Assembly (NCBI GenBank): GCA_964481755.1
Contig: CAYZVH010000057.1
Coordinates: 1 to 16,528, forward strand
Origin: Phocaeicola_A sp964481755
GTDB lineage: Bacteria > Bacteroidota > Bacteroidia > Bacteroidales > Bacteroidaceae
Direction of reading: 5' to 3'
Length of the DNA: 16,528 nt
The translations under genes and the position numbers were made by a program. This document shows, piece after piece, positions 6,779 to 13,559 of the stretch. The stretch's first letter is position 1. Each line of letters opens with the position of its first letter. The notes under the pieces were generated by a model. It made no database searches, was not told the origin of the DNA, and saw only the letters and a program-made list of their open reading frames with translations.

Positions 6779-7676
6779 AATCCATCAAGTCACGGATTTC
6801 CTTATCGGCTAACCCAGTTGCAGAGGCAATCTGTTGAACGTCCATTCCCATTTCTATCATCTTTCGAGCGATATTGAGTCTTTCCTTCGCTTGTCCTTCG
6901 GCTAGTCCTTGGGCACGGCCTTGCTCCAGACCTTTCTCCATACCTTGCTCCAAAGCGGTATCGAGGGAGTTCTTCAAGTCGCGATATACTTTCACACTAT
7001 CTTCGTACTCGCGGCGTTCGGTCTTGGTGAAGCGAGCTATCTCAGCCTCCTCGAAGAGGTGGGTGAAGATTTTCTCCTTCAGAGCGGCGGGACGTTTGTC
7101 GAGCCTCGAGAGGTTCTTCAGCACGTACATCCACTTGTCGTACATCGTCACCAACTCATCTTCCGTCTTGTTGAACTTAGCCACCTCCACGTACTTAAAT
7201 GAGAGCTTGTCGTTGAACACACGATGGGTCTTCTTGTCGAGCAGACCTACGTCGTGGTTGATGTCCTGCGGGTCGAAGGCCTCGTCGTTGAGGTCGAAAT
7301 TGACAATAGCCACCGTGTAGACGCGGTCGAGCCGGAAGTCCCATACGGTTCCCTTGGGGGCTTGTTCGCGTATGGGGAACGTGGCGTAGAAGAGCGAGCG
7401 GTCCTTAAAGTATTTCTGGAAGGCGTTCTGCATCTCCACAATGAACTTCTCGCCGCGTTCGTTCTCACAGTAGACATCGAAGATGGCTTTCCGTTCGGTG
7501 AAGCCGTCGCCCATGTGTTCGCTGTTGAGGTATTTCACGTCCTTGATGACCTCGGCTCCGTCGAAGAGGGAGTTGAGGAAGTTGATGAGCAAGTCCTTGT
7601 TCGGCTTCGTGCCAAAGATGCGTTTGAAGCCGAAGTCGGTCAGTAAGCTGATGTAGCGGTCGTCTGTCAGTCCCAT
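6777..7676 (-). CDS. Rpn-family PD-(D/E)XK nuclease / putative transposase
   Basis: 299 residues matching the PDDEXK_2 'recombination-promoting nuclease/putative transposase' family. The N-terminus (ISLLTDFGFKRIFG with a following LLINFLNSLF) is the family hallmark. The nuclease core shows D67 in AIFDVYC and E81-x-Q83 in FIVEMQ, as expected for the (D/E)-x-(K/Q) site. The family's central NLSRLDKRP-like region and an EEAEIARFTKTERREYEDS segment follow. The tail (about 239-265) is a run of short E-x-G-(x)-E/A-x-G repeats (EQGMEKGLEQGRAQGLAEG), then a helical ARKMIEMGMDVQQIASATGL unit. Family members cut DNA and raise recA-independent recombination in E. coli; mobility of this one is inference. 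It has its own promoter, and a palindromic repeat element lies upstream. It is full length with no frameshift. Confidence 0.88.
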   Translation of the reverse strand: MGLTDDRYISLLTDFGFKRIFGTKPNKDLLINFLNSLFDGAEVIKDVKYLNSEHMGDGFTERKAIFDVYCENERGEKFIVEMQNAFQKYFKDRSLFYATFPIREQAPKGTVWDFRLDRVYTVAIVNFDLNDEAFDPQDINHDVGLLDKKTHRVFNDKLSFKYVEVAKFNKTEDELVTMYDKWMYVLKNLSRLDKRPAALKEKIFTHLFEEAEIARFTKTERREYEDSVKVYRDLKNSLDTALEQGMEKGLEQGRAQGLAEGQAKERLNIARKMIEMGMDVQQIASATGLADKEIRDLMD

Positions 7677-7717
7677 AGATTTGTCCTCCGTTCTGTTTGT
7701 TCATGGAAGTCACGTTG

Positions 7718-7747
7718 CAAATATACGTACATTTGAGGAGAGTACAA
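7718..7747 (-). promoter_or_regulatory. Promoter of the Rpn-family gene
   Basis: On the minus strand TTG (7745-7747, within TTTG) is followed after 19 bp by TATATTTG (7718-7725), an exact TAnnTTTG box. The box ends about 42 bp before the start codon. Confidence 0.68.
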
Positions 7748-7833
7748 ATTTCGCCTTTAGCTTTTGTCTGCGCTGATGTTGAAGAAGATACATTTCTACT
7801 AAATTGTTCTACCATCGAAAGAAAGGGAAATGC

Positions 7834-7961
7834 CCAATGAACTAGAACGATATCTCTGTACAGAGTCACTGAACGTGTGTTCAAAGACTCTGAACACTTG
7901 TTCAAAGACACTGAACGTGTGTTCAAAGACTTTGAACAGAGATATCGGAATAGTTCAATGG
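7834..7961. repeat. Palindromic element: 25-26-bp inverted arms around a 21-bp repeat array
   Basis: The left arm (7834-7859) and right arm (7936-7961) are inverted copies matching at 22 of 26 positions, including 12 perfect base pairs (CGATATCTCTGT against 7936-7947). A perfect 12-bp palindrome, CTCTGTACAGAG (7854-7865), overlaps the end of the left arm. The arms enclose the 21-bp tandem array. In total ten GAAC or GTTC tetramers fall within 118 bp, mostly as facing pairs. The element lies 158 bp upstream of the Rpn start. It resembles a REP-type or folding element rather than a gene. Confidence 0.75.
7868..7937. repeat. Tandem 21-bp repeats, each with a GAAC-N4-GTTC dyad
   Basis: Units at 7868-7888, 7889-7909 and 7910-7930; the first and third are identical and the second differs only in its left half. 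A partial fourth (TTTGAAC) joins the right arm. Every unit has GAAC-N4-GTTC followed by AAAGAC. Between units, GTTC and the next GAAC face each other too, so the array can fold in alternative ways. Translation gives 7-residue repeats in several frames, explained by unit length rather than coding. Confidence 0.85.
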
Positions 7962-8060
7962 TAAATGAGGAGTAGTTCGGTTGCCAAAGACCTATAGCTC
8001 GTCGCAAACATAACGACACATTGTTCGGCCGAGCTTTACGGGAGGTACGGGAAATAACAT

Positions 8061-8068
8061 TATCTTTG
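8061..8068 (+). promoter_or_regulatory. -7 box (TATCTTTG) of the dGTPase gene
   Basis: An exact TAnnTTTG octamer 17 bp before the first in-frame ATG. No clear TTG is seen at the -33 distance (a TTT occurs at 8035-8037). The transcript would have a leader of only about 10-17 nt. Confidence 0.55.
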
Positions 8069-8085
8069 CAACAACAAAACTACTG

Positions 8086-9429
8086 ATGACTATGAATTGG
8101 ACAGAACTCCTCTCTAACAAACGGTTCGGCATGGAGGAACTGCACGCGGTACGTAAGGACGACCGCACCGAGTTTCAGCGCGACTATGACCGACTGATAT
8201 TCTCCGCCCCGTTCCGACGGCTGCAGAACAAGACACAGGTGTTCCCGCTGCCGGGCAGCATCTTTGTCCACAACAGACTGACGCACAGCCTGGAGGTGTC
8301 GTGTGTGGGACGCTCGCTGGGCAACGACGTGTCGAAGCAGTTATTGGCGAAGCACCCCGAACTGCAGCAGGAGTGTCCCTACGTGCAGGAGATAGGAGCC
8401 ATTGTGTCCGCCGCATGCCTGGCGCACGACCTGGGCAACCCACCCTTCGGCCACTCGGGCGAGAAGGCCATCGACACCTATTTCTCCGAGGGAAAGGGAC
8501 TGAAGCTGAAGCCTCAGCTGAAGGATGAGGAGTGGGCGGACTTCATCCACTTCGAGGGGAACGCCAACGCCTTCCGCCTGCTGACGCACCAGTTCAACGG
8601 CCGACGCAAGGGAGGCTTCGCCATGACCTACTCCACACTGGCCTCCATCGTGAAGTACCCCTACTCATCCCAACTGGCACAGGAGAAGGGGAAGTTCGGC
8701 TTCTTCCTGAGCGACCAGGACGGATACCTGAAGATAGCCCAGGAGCTGGGCATCAAACGCATCAGTAAGGAGGGGGAGCCGCTGCAGTTCGCACGCCATC
8801 CGCTGGTGTACCTGGTGGAGGCGGCGGACGACATCTGTTACCAGATAATGGACCTGGAGGACGCGCACAAACTGAAGATACTCACCACGGAAGAGACGAA
8901 GCAGTTGCTGCTGGGATTCTTCGACGAGGAGAAGCGGGCCCACGCGCAAGAGATATGCAACATGGTGCACGACGTGAACGAGCAGATAGCCTACCTGCGG
9001 TCCGGCGCCATCGGTCGGCTGACCCGGGAGTGCACACAGACCTTCATCGACAACGAGGAGGCGATACTCGACGGCACCTACGAAGGGTCGCTCATCAAAG
9101 GGATGTCGCCCGCGGTGAAGGAGGCCTACGACCACTGCGCCGAGGTTTCGTTCCAACGAATCTACCGTTCGCGCTACGTGCTGGACATAGAGCTGGCCGG
9201 CTTCCGCGTCATCAGCAGCCTCATCGACCTTATGATAGAGGCGGTGTTGGCACCGGACCACGCCTATTCGCGCCTGCTTATCGACCGCGTGTCGGAACAG
9301 TACGACATGTTCTCGCCCACCCTCTACGGCAAGGTGCAGGCTGTGCTCGACTACATATCGGGCATGACGGACGTGTTCGCCATCGACCTCTATCGCAAGA
9401 TAAACGGCAACAGCCTGTCCACCATCTGA
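8086..9429 (+). CDS. dgt: Deoxyguanosinetriphosphate triphosphohydrolase (dGTPase), HD superfamily
   Basis: 447 residues; hydrolyses dNTPs, typically dGTP, to the nucleoside and triphosphate, helping control nucleotide pools. The family signatures are in order: DDRTEFQRDYDRLIFSAPFRRLQNKTQVF near the N-terminus, H67 in RLTHSLEV, the H114-D115 pair in CLAHDLGNPPFGHSGEKA (with H123), and the distal metal-binding Asp in VEAADDICYQ (D248/D249). Length fits Bacteroidetes dGTPases. Two close starts are possible, ATG at 8086 or at 8092 (MNWTELL); the second leaves a longer leader after the -7 box and a family-like N-terminus. It is transcribed away from the Rpn gene and stands alone; the regulator gene after it has its own promoter. 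All metal ligands are present. Confidence 0.95.
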   Translation: MTMNWTELLSNKRFGMEELHAVRKDDRTEFQRDYDRLIFSAPFRRLQNKTQVFPLPGSIFVHNRLTHSLEVSCVGRSLGNDVSKQLLAKHPELQQECPYVQEIGAIVSAACLAHDLGNPPFGHSGEKAIDTYFSEGKGLKLKPQLKDEEWADFIHFEGNANAFRLLTHQFNGRRKGGFAMTYSTLASIVKYPYSSQLAQEKGKFGFFLSDQDGYLKIAQELGIKRISKEGEPLQFARHPLVYLVEAADDICYQIMDLEDAHKLKILTTEETKQLLLGFFDEEKRAHAQEICNMVHDVNEQIAYLRSGAIGRLTRECTQTFIDNEEAILDGTYEGSLIKGMSPAVKEAYDHCAEVSFQRIYRSRYVLDIELAGFRVISSLIDLMIEAVLAPDHAYSRLLIDRVSEQYDMFSPTLYGKVQAVLDYISGMTDVFAIDLYRKINGNSLSTI

Positions 9430-9470
9430 GCATAGGCGCTGGGGCGGACTACCACACAAAAGGGCCGACC

Positions 9471-9518
9471 ATTTCAGATTTATTTCAGAAAGGGAACGGA
9501 CCTTTGCATCGGAAACAA
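9471..9518 (+). promoter_or_regulatory. Promoter and direct-repeat operator of the two-component operon
   Basis: Two ATTTCAGA half-sites (9471-9478, 9482-9489) 11 bp apart are followed, 13 bp later, by TTTG (9503-9506) within CTTTGCATC and then GGAAACAA. The same architecture, position for position, is found at 11520-11567. An 11-bp direct repeat placed at about -38 to -20 suits an OmpR-family activator. The -7 box (GACCTTTG) departs from TAnnTTTG, as expected for an activator-dependent promoter. Confidence 0.7.
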
Positions 9519-9536
9519 CGCATAAAGTAAGGACTT

Positions 9537-10214
9537 ATGAAGATACTCATCGTGGAAGACGAGCCCTCGTTAAGGGAACTGGTTCAGCGTTCGCTGGAGA
9601 AGGAACGCTATGTGACGGAGACCGCGAGCGACTGCAGGACTGCCCTGCAGAAGATTGAGGTCTACGACTACGACTGTGTGTTGCTCGACATCATGCTGCC
9701 GGACGGGAGCGGACTGAAGGTGCTGGAGCGGCTGAAAGAGCTGCACAAGCGGGAGAACGTCATCATCCTGTCCGCCAAGGATTCCATAGAGGACAAGGTG
9801 AGCGGACTTGAACTGGGCGCGGACGACTATCTGCCCAAACCCTTCCATCTGGCCGAACTGACGGCGAGGATAAAGAGCGTCATCCGGCGCAACCACCACG
9901 ACGGAGAGCGGCACCTGTGCCTGGGGAACATACGCATGCAGCCCGACTCGTTCGTCGTGGCCGTCAACGACCGCGAGATAGAGCTCAACCGCAAGGAGTA
10001 TGACATCCTATATTACTTCATGAACCGACCTAACCGGATGATCAACAAGAACACACTGGCCGAGTCGGTGTGGGGAGACCACATAGACCAGGTGGACAAC
10101 TTCGACTTCATCTACACGCAGATAAAGAACCTGCGCAAGAAGCTGAAGGACGCCGGGGCCAACGTGGAGATAAAGGCCGTATATGGCTTCGGATACAAAA
10201 TGATTGTCGAATAA
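9537..10214 (+). CDS. OmpR/PhoB-family DNA-binding response regulator
   Basis: 225 residues. The receiver domain is at 1-118: acidic pocket E7-D8, phospho-acceptor D51 in VLLDIMLPDG, S79 in IILSAK and K101 in LPKPFH. The winged-helix effector domain is at about 130-225, with ELNRKEYDILYYFMNRPNRMINKNTLAESVWG and the closing VYGFGYKM hairpin. It is phosphorylated by the sensor kinase encoded 17 bp downstream and binds tandem DNA half-sites; the matched ATTYCAGA repeats upstream of this gene and of the PepSY-like pair are the obvious candidates. All phosphorylation residues are present. It is not the RprY type, as far as I can recall that sequence. Confidence 0.93.
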   Translation: MKILIVEDEPSLRELVQRSLEKERYVTETASDCRTALQKIEVYDYDCVLLDIMLPDGSGLKVLERLKELHKRENVIILSAKDSIEDKVSGLELGADDYLPKPFHLAELTARIKSVIRRNHHDGERHLCLGNIRMQPDSFVVAVNDREIELNRKEYDILYYFMNRPNRMINKNTLAESVWGDHIDQVDNFDFIYTQIKNLRKKLKDAGANVEIKAVYGFGYKMIVE

Positions 10215-10231
10215 CCCACAACCACGACTCC

Positions 10232-11506
10232 ATGAAACTGTTCTACCACGTGCTGTTCCGCCTGTCAGTAGGCATCATCGTGATACTGACGGTCTGGGCC
10301 GTGTTCTTCTACGCCGCCATCATCGACGAGATAAACGACGAGGTGGACGACAGTCTGGAGGATTACTCGGAGCTCATCATCATCCGTTCGCTGGCGGGAG
10401 AGAAGCTGCCGTCGAAAGACAACGGTTCGAACAACCAATACTTCCTGACGGAGGTGGACGAGGAATACCTCCGCAGGCACGAGAACATCAGCTACCAGGA
10501 CTCCATGGTCTACATCCCCGAGAAGCGCGAGACGGAGCCGGCCCGCATACTGACGACCCTGTTCCGCAACGACGAGGGCACATGTTACAAGCTGACCGTC
10601 TACACACCCACCATCGAGAAGGAGGACCTCCAGAGCGCCATGCTTCACCTGATCATCTTCCTCTACGTCGCCTTGTTGCTCACCATCATCCTCATCAACG
10701 TATGGGTGTTTCGCCAGAGTCTGAAGCCCCTCTACGTACTGCTCCACTGGCTGGACCATTACCGCCTGGGGAAGAAGAACGCGCCGCTCGGCAACGCGAC
10801 GCGCATCACGGAGTTTCGCAAGCTGAACGAGGCGGCCCTGCGCTATGCGGCACGCAGCGAGGAGATGTATGAGCAGCAGAAGCAGTTCATCGGCAATGCC
10901 TCGCACGAGATGCAGACCCCACTGGCCATCTGCCAGAACAGATTGGAGATGTTGCTGGAGGACGAGAGCCTGACCGAAGCACAGATGGGAGAGCTGCTGA
11001 AGACACTGCAGACACTGGACCACGCCACCAAGCTGAACAAGTCGTTGCTGCTACTCTCCAAGATAGACAACAGCCAATTTGCCGACACCACCACCGTCTG
11101 CCTCAACGACGTGCTGAAGCGACACGCCGACGACTACCGCGAGGTCTACGCCTACCGGGGCATCGCGCTCGACATTCGCGAGGAGGGACAGTTCCAGCAG
11201 GAGATCAACGAGTCGCTGGCCACCATACTGATGACCAACCTACTGAAGAACGCCTACGTGCACAACGTGGACGGCGGGGACATTATCGTCACACTGACGG
11301 CCCGGCAAATCTCCTTCAGCAACAGCGGTGAGAAGAAGCCTCTGGACGGGAAGCGGGTGTTCGAACGCTTCTACCAGGGCGGCCGCAAGAAGGGCTCCAC
11401 CGGACTGGGCCTGGCCATCGCCTCCTCCATCTGCCGACAATACGGTCTGCTCCTCTCCTATTCATATATAGACGAGAGACACGTGTTTGTCATCAGAAAA
11501 AAATGA
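10232..11506 (+). CDS. Membrane sensor histidine kinase, partner of the response regulator
   Basis: 424 residues from the ATG at 10232; the frame stays open upstream to 10070, but that region lies inside the regulator gene, and MKLFYHVLFRLSVGIIVILTVWAVFFY is a natural first membrane helix. TM1 is about 8-30, the periplasmic sensor about 31-136 (acidic start, DEINDEVDDSLEDY), and TM2 about 137-160. A short HAMP-like linker follows. The dimerisation domain has H225 in NASHEMQTPLA. The ATPase domain has N336/N340 in TNLLKNAYVHN, a shortened SNSG in place of the usual DxGxG box, and GSTGLGLAIASSI. The modified G1 box is common in Bacteroidetes kinases of this group, so activity is still expected. 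No terminator lies between the regulator and kinase genes; they form one transcript. The signal is unknown, but the PepSY-like proteins encoded next are candidates. Confidence 0.92.
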   Translation: MKLFYHVLFRLSVGIIVILTVWAVFFYAAIIDEINDEVDDSLEDYSELIIIRSLAGEKLPSKDNGSNNQYFLTEVDEEYLRRHENISYQDSMVYIPEKRETEPARILTTLFRNDEGTCYKLTVYTPTIEKEDLQSAMLHLIIFLYVALLLTIILINVWVFRQSLKPLYVLLHWLDHYRLGKKNAPLGNATRITEFRKLNEAALRYAARSEEMYEQQKQFIGNASHEMQTPLAICQNRLEMLLEDESLTEAQMGELLKTLQTLDHATKLNKSLLLLSKIDNSQFADTTTVCLNDVLKRHADDYREVYAYRGIALDIREEGQFQQEINESLATILMTNLLKNAYVHNVDGGDIIVTLTARQISFSNSGEKKPLDGKRVFERFYQGGRKKGSTGLGLAIASSICRQYGLLLSYSYIDERHVFVIRKK

Positions 11507-11519
11507 AGATTATCCGCGG

Positions 11520-11567
11520 ATTCCAGAATCATTTCAGATTCCCGCCTCATCTTTGCATCAGAAACAA
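11520..11567 (+). promoter_or_regulatory. Promoter and direct-repeat operator of the PepSY-like gene pair
   Basis: Half-sites ATTCCAGA (11520-11527) and ATTTCAGA (11531-11538) are 11 bp apart; TTTG is at 11552-11555 in CTTTGCATC, then AGAAACAA. The last 17 bp differ from the two-component promoter at one position, and all spacings are identical. The -7 box is CATCTTTG. This implies control by the same regulator. Confidence 0.72.
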
Positions 11568-11605
11568 TAAATCATAGTAACAAACCACTTAATTGAGAAT
11601 CTATT

Positions 11606-12043
11606 ATGAAACAGTTAGCCCTCATGCTCGTCAGCCTGTTCGCCCTGCATACCGCGGTGTTGGCGGACGACGACAAGCCCATCAAGCTGGAGCAGATGCC
11701 CCAACAGGCCCAACGCTTCATCAAACAGCATTTCCCCGACAGTTCCATTGCCCTGGCCAAGATGGAGAGTGATTTCCTGAGCAAAAGCTACGACATCATC
11801 TTCACCAACGGCGACAAGGCGGAATTCGACAAGGCGGGAGAGTGGACGGAAGTGAACTGCAAATACAGCCAAGTGCCGACGGCCATCGTACCGACAGCCA
11901 TACGCGACTACGTGAAGAAGCAATATCCCGACGCCAAGGTGCTGAGGATAGAGAAGGAGAAGCGAGGCTACGAGGTGAAGCTTTCCAACGGATGGGAAGT
12001 GACATTCGACAAGAACTTCAACGTGACGGAGATAGACAGATAA
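11606..12043 (+). CDS. Periplasmic PepSY-like (DUF2874-type) protein
   Basis: 145 residues: a signal peptide with cleavage after A20 (VLA-DDD), then two copies of the PepSY-like/BLIP fold. Copy 1 is about 28-80 (LPQQA-type helix QMPQQAQRFIKQHFPDSS, then strands ending in FTNGDKAEFDKAGEW); copy 2 is about 90-145 (VPTAIRDYVKKQYPDAKVLRIEKE, then YEVKLSNGWEVTFDKNF). Family members are small exported proteins often encoded beside two-component systems in Bacteroidetes; their biochemical role is not established. It is the first gene of a two-gene operon whose promoter matches the regulator's own. A role as periplasmic ligand or feedback modulator of the kinase is inference. Confidence 0.85.
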   Translation: MKQLALMLVSLFALHTAVLADDDKPIKLEQMPQQAQRFIKQHFPDSSIALAKMESDFLSKSYDIIFTNGDKAEFDKAGEWTEVNCKYSQVPTAIVPTAIRDYVKKQYPDAKVLRIEKEKRGYEVKLSNGWEVTFDKNFNVTEIDR

Positions 12044-12069
12044 CAAACCACCCTAAATACATCAAGATT

Positions 12070-12564
12070 ATGAAACTGAATTTATACGTATGCTCATTGG
12101 CCCTTTGCGGCGCGATGGCTTTGCAGAGTTGCAGCGACGACAACAACCCGACAAACGTGTCCGAAGCGATACAGAGTGCCCTCGAGGCGAAATACCCCAC
12201 GGTGACCGGCGAAGAGTGGGAACAGAAGTCGGGCTACTATGTGGCGGAGTTCCGGACCAACGGGATGGAGACGGACGCATGGTTCACCACCGCAGGTGTG
12301 TGGTGCATGACGGAGACGGACCTTGGCAGAGACAAGAGCGCCCTGCCGACTGAGGTGAAGGCGGCATTCGAGAGCAGCGACTACAAGACCTGGACCGTGG
12401 AGGACATCGACAAGTATGAGCGGCCGAACGAGACCTTCTACTTGATAGAGGTGGAGACCGCGGGGAAGCCCGACCACAAGCTCTACTACGCCACCGACGG
12501 TACCCTGCTGAAGAGCGTGGACGACGCGGAGAACGACGACGTGCTGCCCACCACCGTCATCTGA
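12070..12564 (+). CDS. PepSY-like lipoprotein, possibly surface-exported
   Basis: 164 residues from the ATG at 12070. The frame extends upstream to 11842, but that overlaps the previous gene, and MKLNLYVCSLALCGAMALQSC is a clear lipoprotein signal with lipidated C21. The residues after it (S-D-D-N) are acidic, like the export tag of Bacteroides surface lipoproteins. The mature part has two PepSY-like repeats: VSEAIQSALEAKYPTVTGEEWEQKSG with YYVAEFRTNGMETDAWF, and LPTEVKAAFESSDYKTWTVEDIDKY with FYLIEVETAGKPDHKLYYATDG. It follows the soluble paralogue by 26 bp, so one periplasmic and one membrane-anchored relative are made together. A strong stem-loop follows the stop. Confidence 0.83.
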   Translation: MKLNLYVCSLALCGAMALQSCSDDNNPTNVSEAIQSALEAKYPTVTGEEWEQKSGYYVAEFRTNGMETDAWFTTAGVWCMTETDLGRDKSALPTEVKAAFESSDYKTWTVEDIDKYERPNETFYLIEVETAGKPDHKLYYATDGTLLKSVDDAENDDVLPTTVI

Positions 12565-12587
12565 CGCTGCCCCTGCTAGAGAGAACA

Positions 12588-12633
12588 AGAAAAGCGATTC
12601 GCCCCGAACATACGAGGGTCGAATCGCTTTTCT
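12588..12633. terminator. Bidirectional terminator between convergent genes
   Basis: A perfect 14-bp stem (AGAAAAGCGATTCG at 12588-12601, complement at 12620-12633) with an 18-nt loop. The arms carry an A-run on the left and a T-run on the right (CGCTTTTCT), giving a U-rich 3' side in both directions. It lies 24 bp after the PepSY-like lipoprotein stop and 30 bp from the end of the barrel gene. Confidence 0.85.
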
Positions 12634-12662
12634 GTATGAGTAATAGTCGTGTGCGGACTACA

Positions 12663-13559
12663 TTAGAATCTGAAGCCGAGCTTCAGCACGGGCATCTCTA
12701 TGAGTTTGATGTTGTGGTGCGAAGCCTGGTACTTGTCGAAGCCTTGCGGACAGATCTGGATGACGTCGTAGCGGTAGACCACCGGCTGGCACTCCAGCGC
12801 CAGGATGAGGCCTTTGCTAAGGCTGTACTCCACACCGGCCACCAGACCGCCCTTGATAGCGAACATCTCGCCCACATTGCCTGCGGCATAGTAGACGTGC
12901 TTGTCGAGTCCGTCGATGGACTCGTCGCCAAAGTCGTCCTCACCATCGGCATAGGTGCCTACGTAGGGTTCCTTCGTGTCGACACGCGCCATCTGGAAAC
13001 CTGCGGCCAAACCTAGATAAGGATGTATGCGCGGATTGCTCGTGCGGAAATAACGGTCCGTACCCACGTTCACAAACCAATTGTTGGAGGTCTGTGCATT
13101 GATATACTTCTGCTCGGGGATTATCATGTCGGCCACTGATTCGTAGTCGCCCTCCACATAATCCTTGCTGGGAGTGATATCGATGTCCATACCCAGCGAC
13201 AAGTTGAGACTCCATTTGTCGGAAACGAAGTACTTCAGCTGTACGCCGAGCATGTTGGTCAGACTGTTGTCGGTCATACCGGAAATGTTCAAGTAGCTGC
13301 CGAGCTGACCCGACGTGGCGGTGCTTCCGTTGGGAAGACCTATTGAGCCGCTGGTGTTGGTCACCTTGGAGCTGAGCAGTGCCGTGTAGTCGCTGCCATA
13401 CGCCTGTCGGCTGTTGCCCAACATCAACGACACCTGCCACTGACCTTTCCGGGGAGCATACACTACACCATCCTTACCCTTGCCGCCGCCACGTTGTTGC
13501 GCCAAGGAAGGCGCAACAACCGCGAACAGCAATAGCATTGAGTATAGTATTCTTCTCAT
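12663..13559 (-). CDS. Outer-membrane beta-barrel protein (BT1926-like)
   Basis: 298 residues: signal peptide with cleavage after A20 (SLA-QQ), then a Gly/Lys-rich mature start (QQRGGGKGKDG), a YAPRKGQWQVSLMLGNS strand, and alternating barrel strands such as LKYFVSDKWSLNLSLGMDID, IHPYLGLAAGFQMARVD and GLVAGVEYSLSKGLILALECQPVVYRYD. It ends in GFRF with a terminal Phe, the outer-membrane barrel signature. Its start codon overlaps the stop of the coiled-coil lipoprotein gene (ATGA), so translation is coupled. From memory, Bacteroides BT1926 is a barrel of this type encoded with the S-layer protein BT1927; the same pairing here suggests it anchors or assembles the coiled-coil protein. The fold is well supported, the partner role is inferred. 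Confidence 0.82.
   Translation of the reverse strand: MRRILYSMLLLFAVVAPSLAQQRGGGKGKDGVVYAPRKGQWQVSLMLGNSRQAYGSDYTALLSSKVTNTSGSIGLPNGSTATSGQLGSYLNISGMTDNSLTNMLGVQLKYFVSDKWSLNLSLGMDIDITPSKDYVEGDYESVADMIIPEQKYINAQTSNNWFVNVGTDRYFRTSNPRIHPYLGLAAGFQMARVDTKEPYVGTYADGEDDFGDESIDGLDKHVYYAAGNVGEMFAIKGGLVAGVEYSLSKGLILALECQPVVYRYDVIQICPQGFDKYQASHHNIKLIEMPVLKLGFRF

Larger units (their letters stand above)
7677..8085. other. 409-bp divergent intergenic region between Rpn and dGTPase genes
   Basis: It holds, left to right, the Rpn promoter (minus strand), about 85 bp without recognisable signals, the palindromic repeat element (7834-7961), a further 80 bp without clear signals, and the dGTPase -7 box. Several frames stay open across the 21-bp repeats because the unit is a multiple of three; I see no supported gene there. 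Confidence 0.7.

Noticed and set aside
7868..7937. Short CRISPR-like array
   Set aside because: The 21-bp units are directly adjacent with no unique spacers, and no cas genes are present.
7465..8019. 184-residue minus-strand open frame with SLNTRSV-type 7-residue repeats
   Set aside because: It overlaps the Rpn start in another frame and owes its repeats to the 21-bp DNA repeats, which are open in several frames. No start signal or domain supports it.
8665..9459. 264-residue minus-strand open frame over the dGTPase gene
   Set aside because: Antisense to a gene with all HD-domain signatures; the product is His/Gln/Val-rich, typical of a reverse-frame shadow.
10070..10231. Longer N-terminus for the sensor kinase
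   Set aside because: The frame is open but lies within the response regulator gene; the ATG at 10232 gives a normal first membrane helix and a 17-bp gap.
11842..12069. Longer N-terminus for the second PepSY-like protein
   Set aside because: This part overlaps the first PepSY-like gene; the ATG at 12070 gives a proper lipoprotein signal with lipobox Cys.
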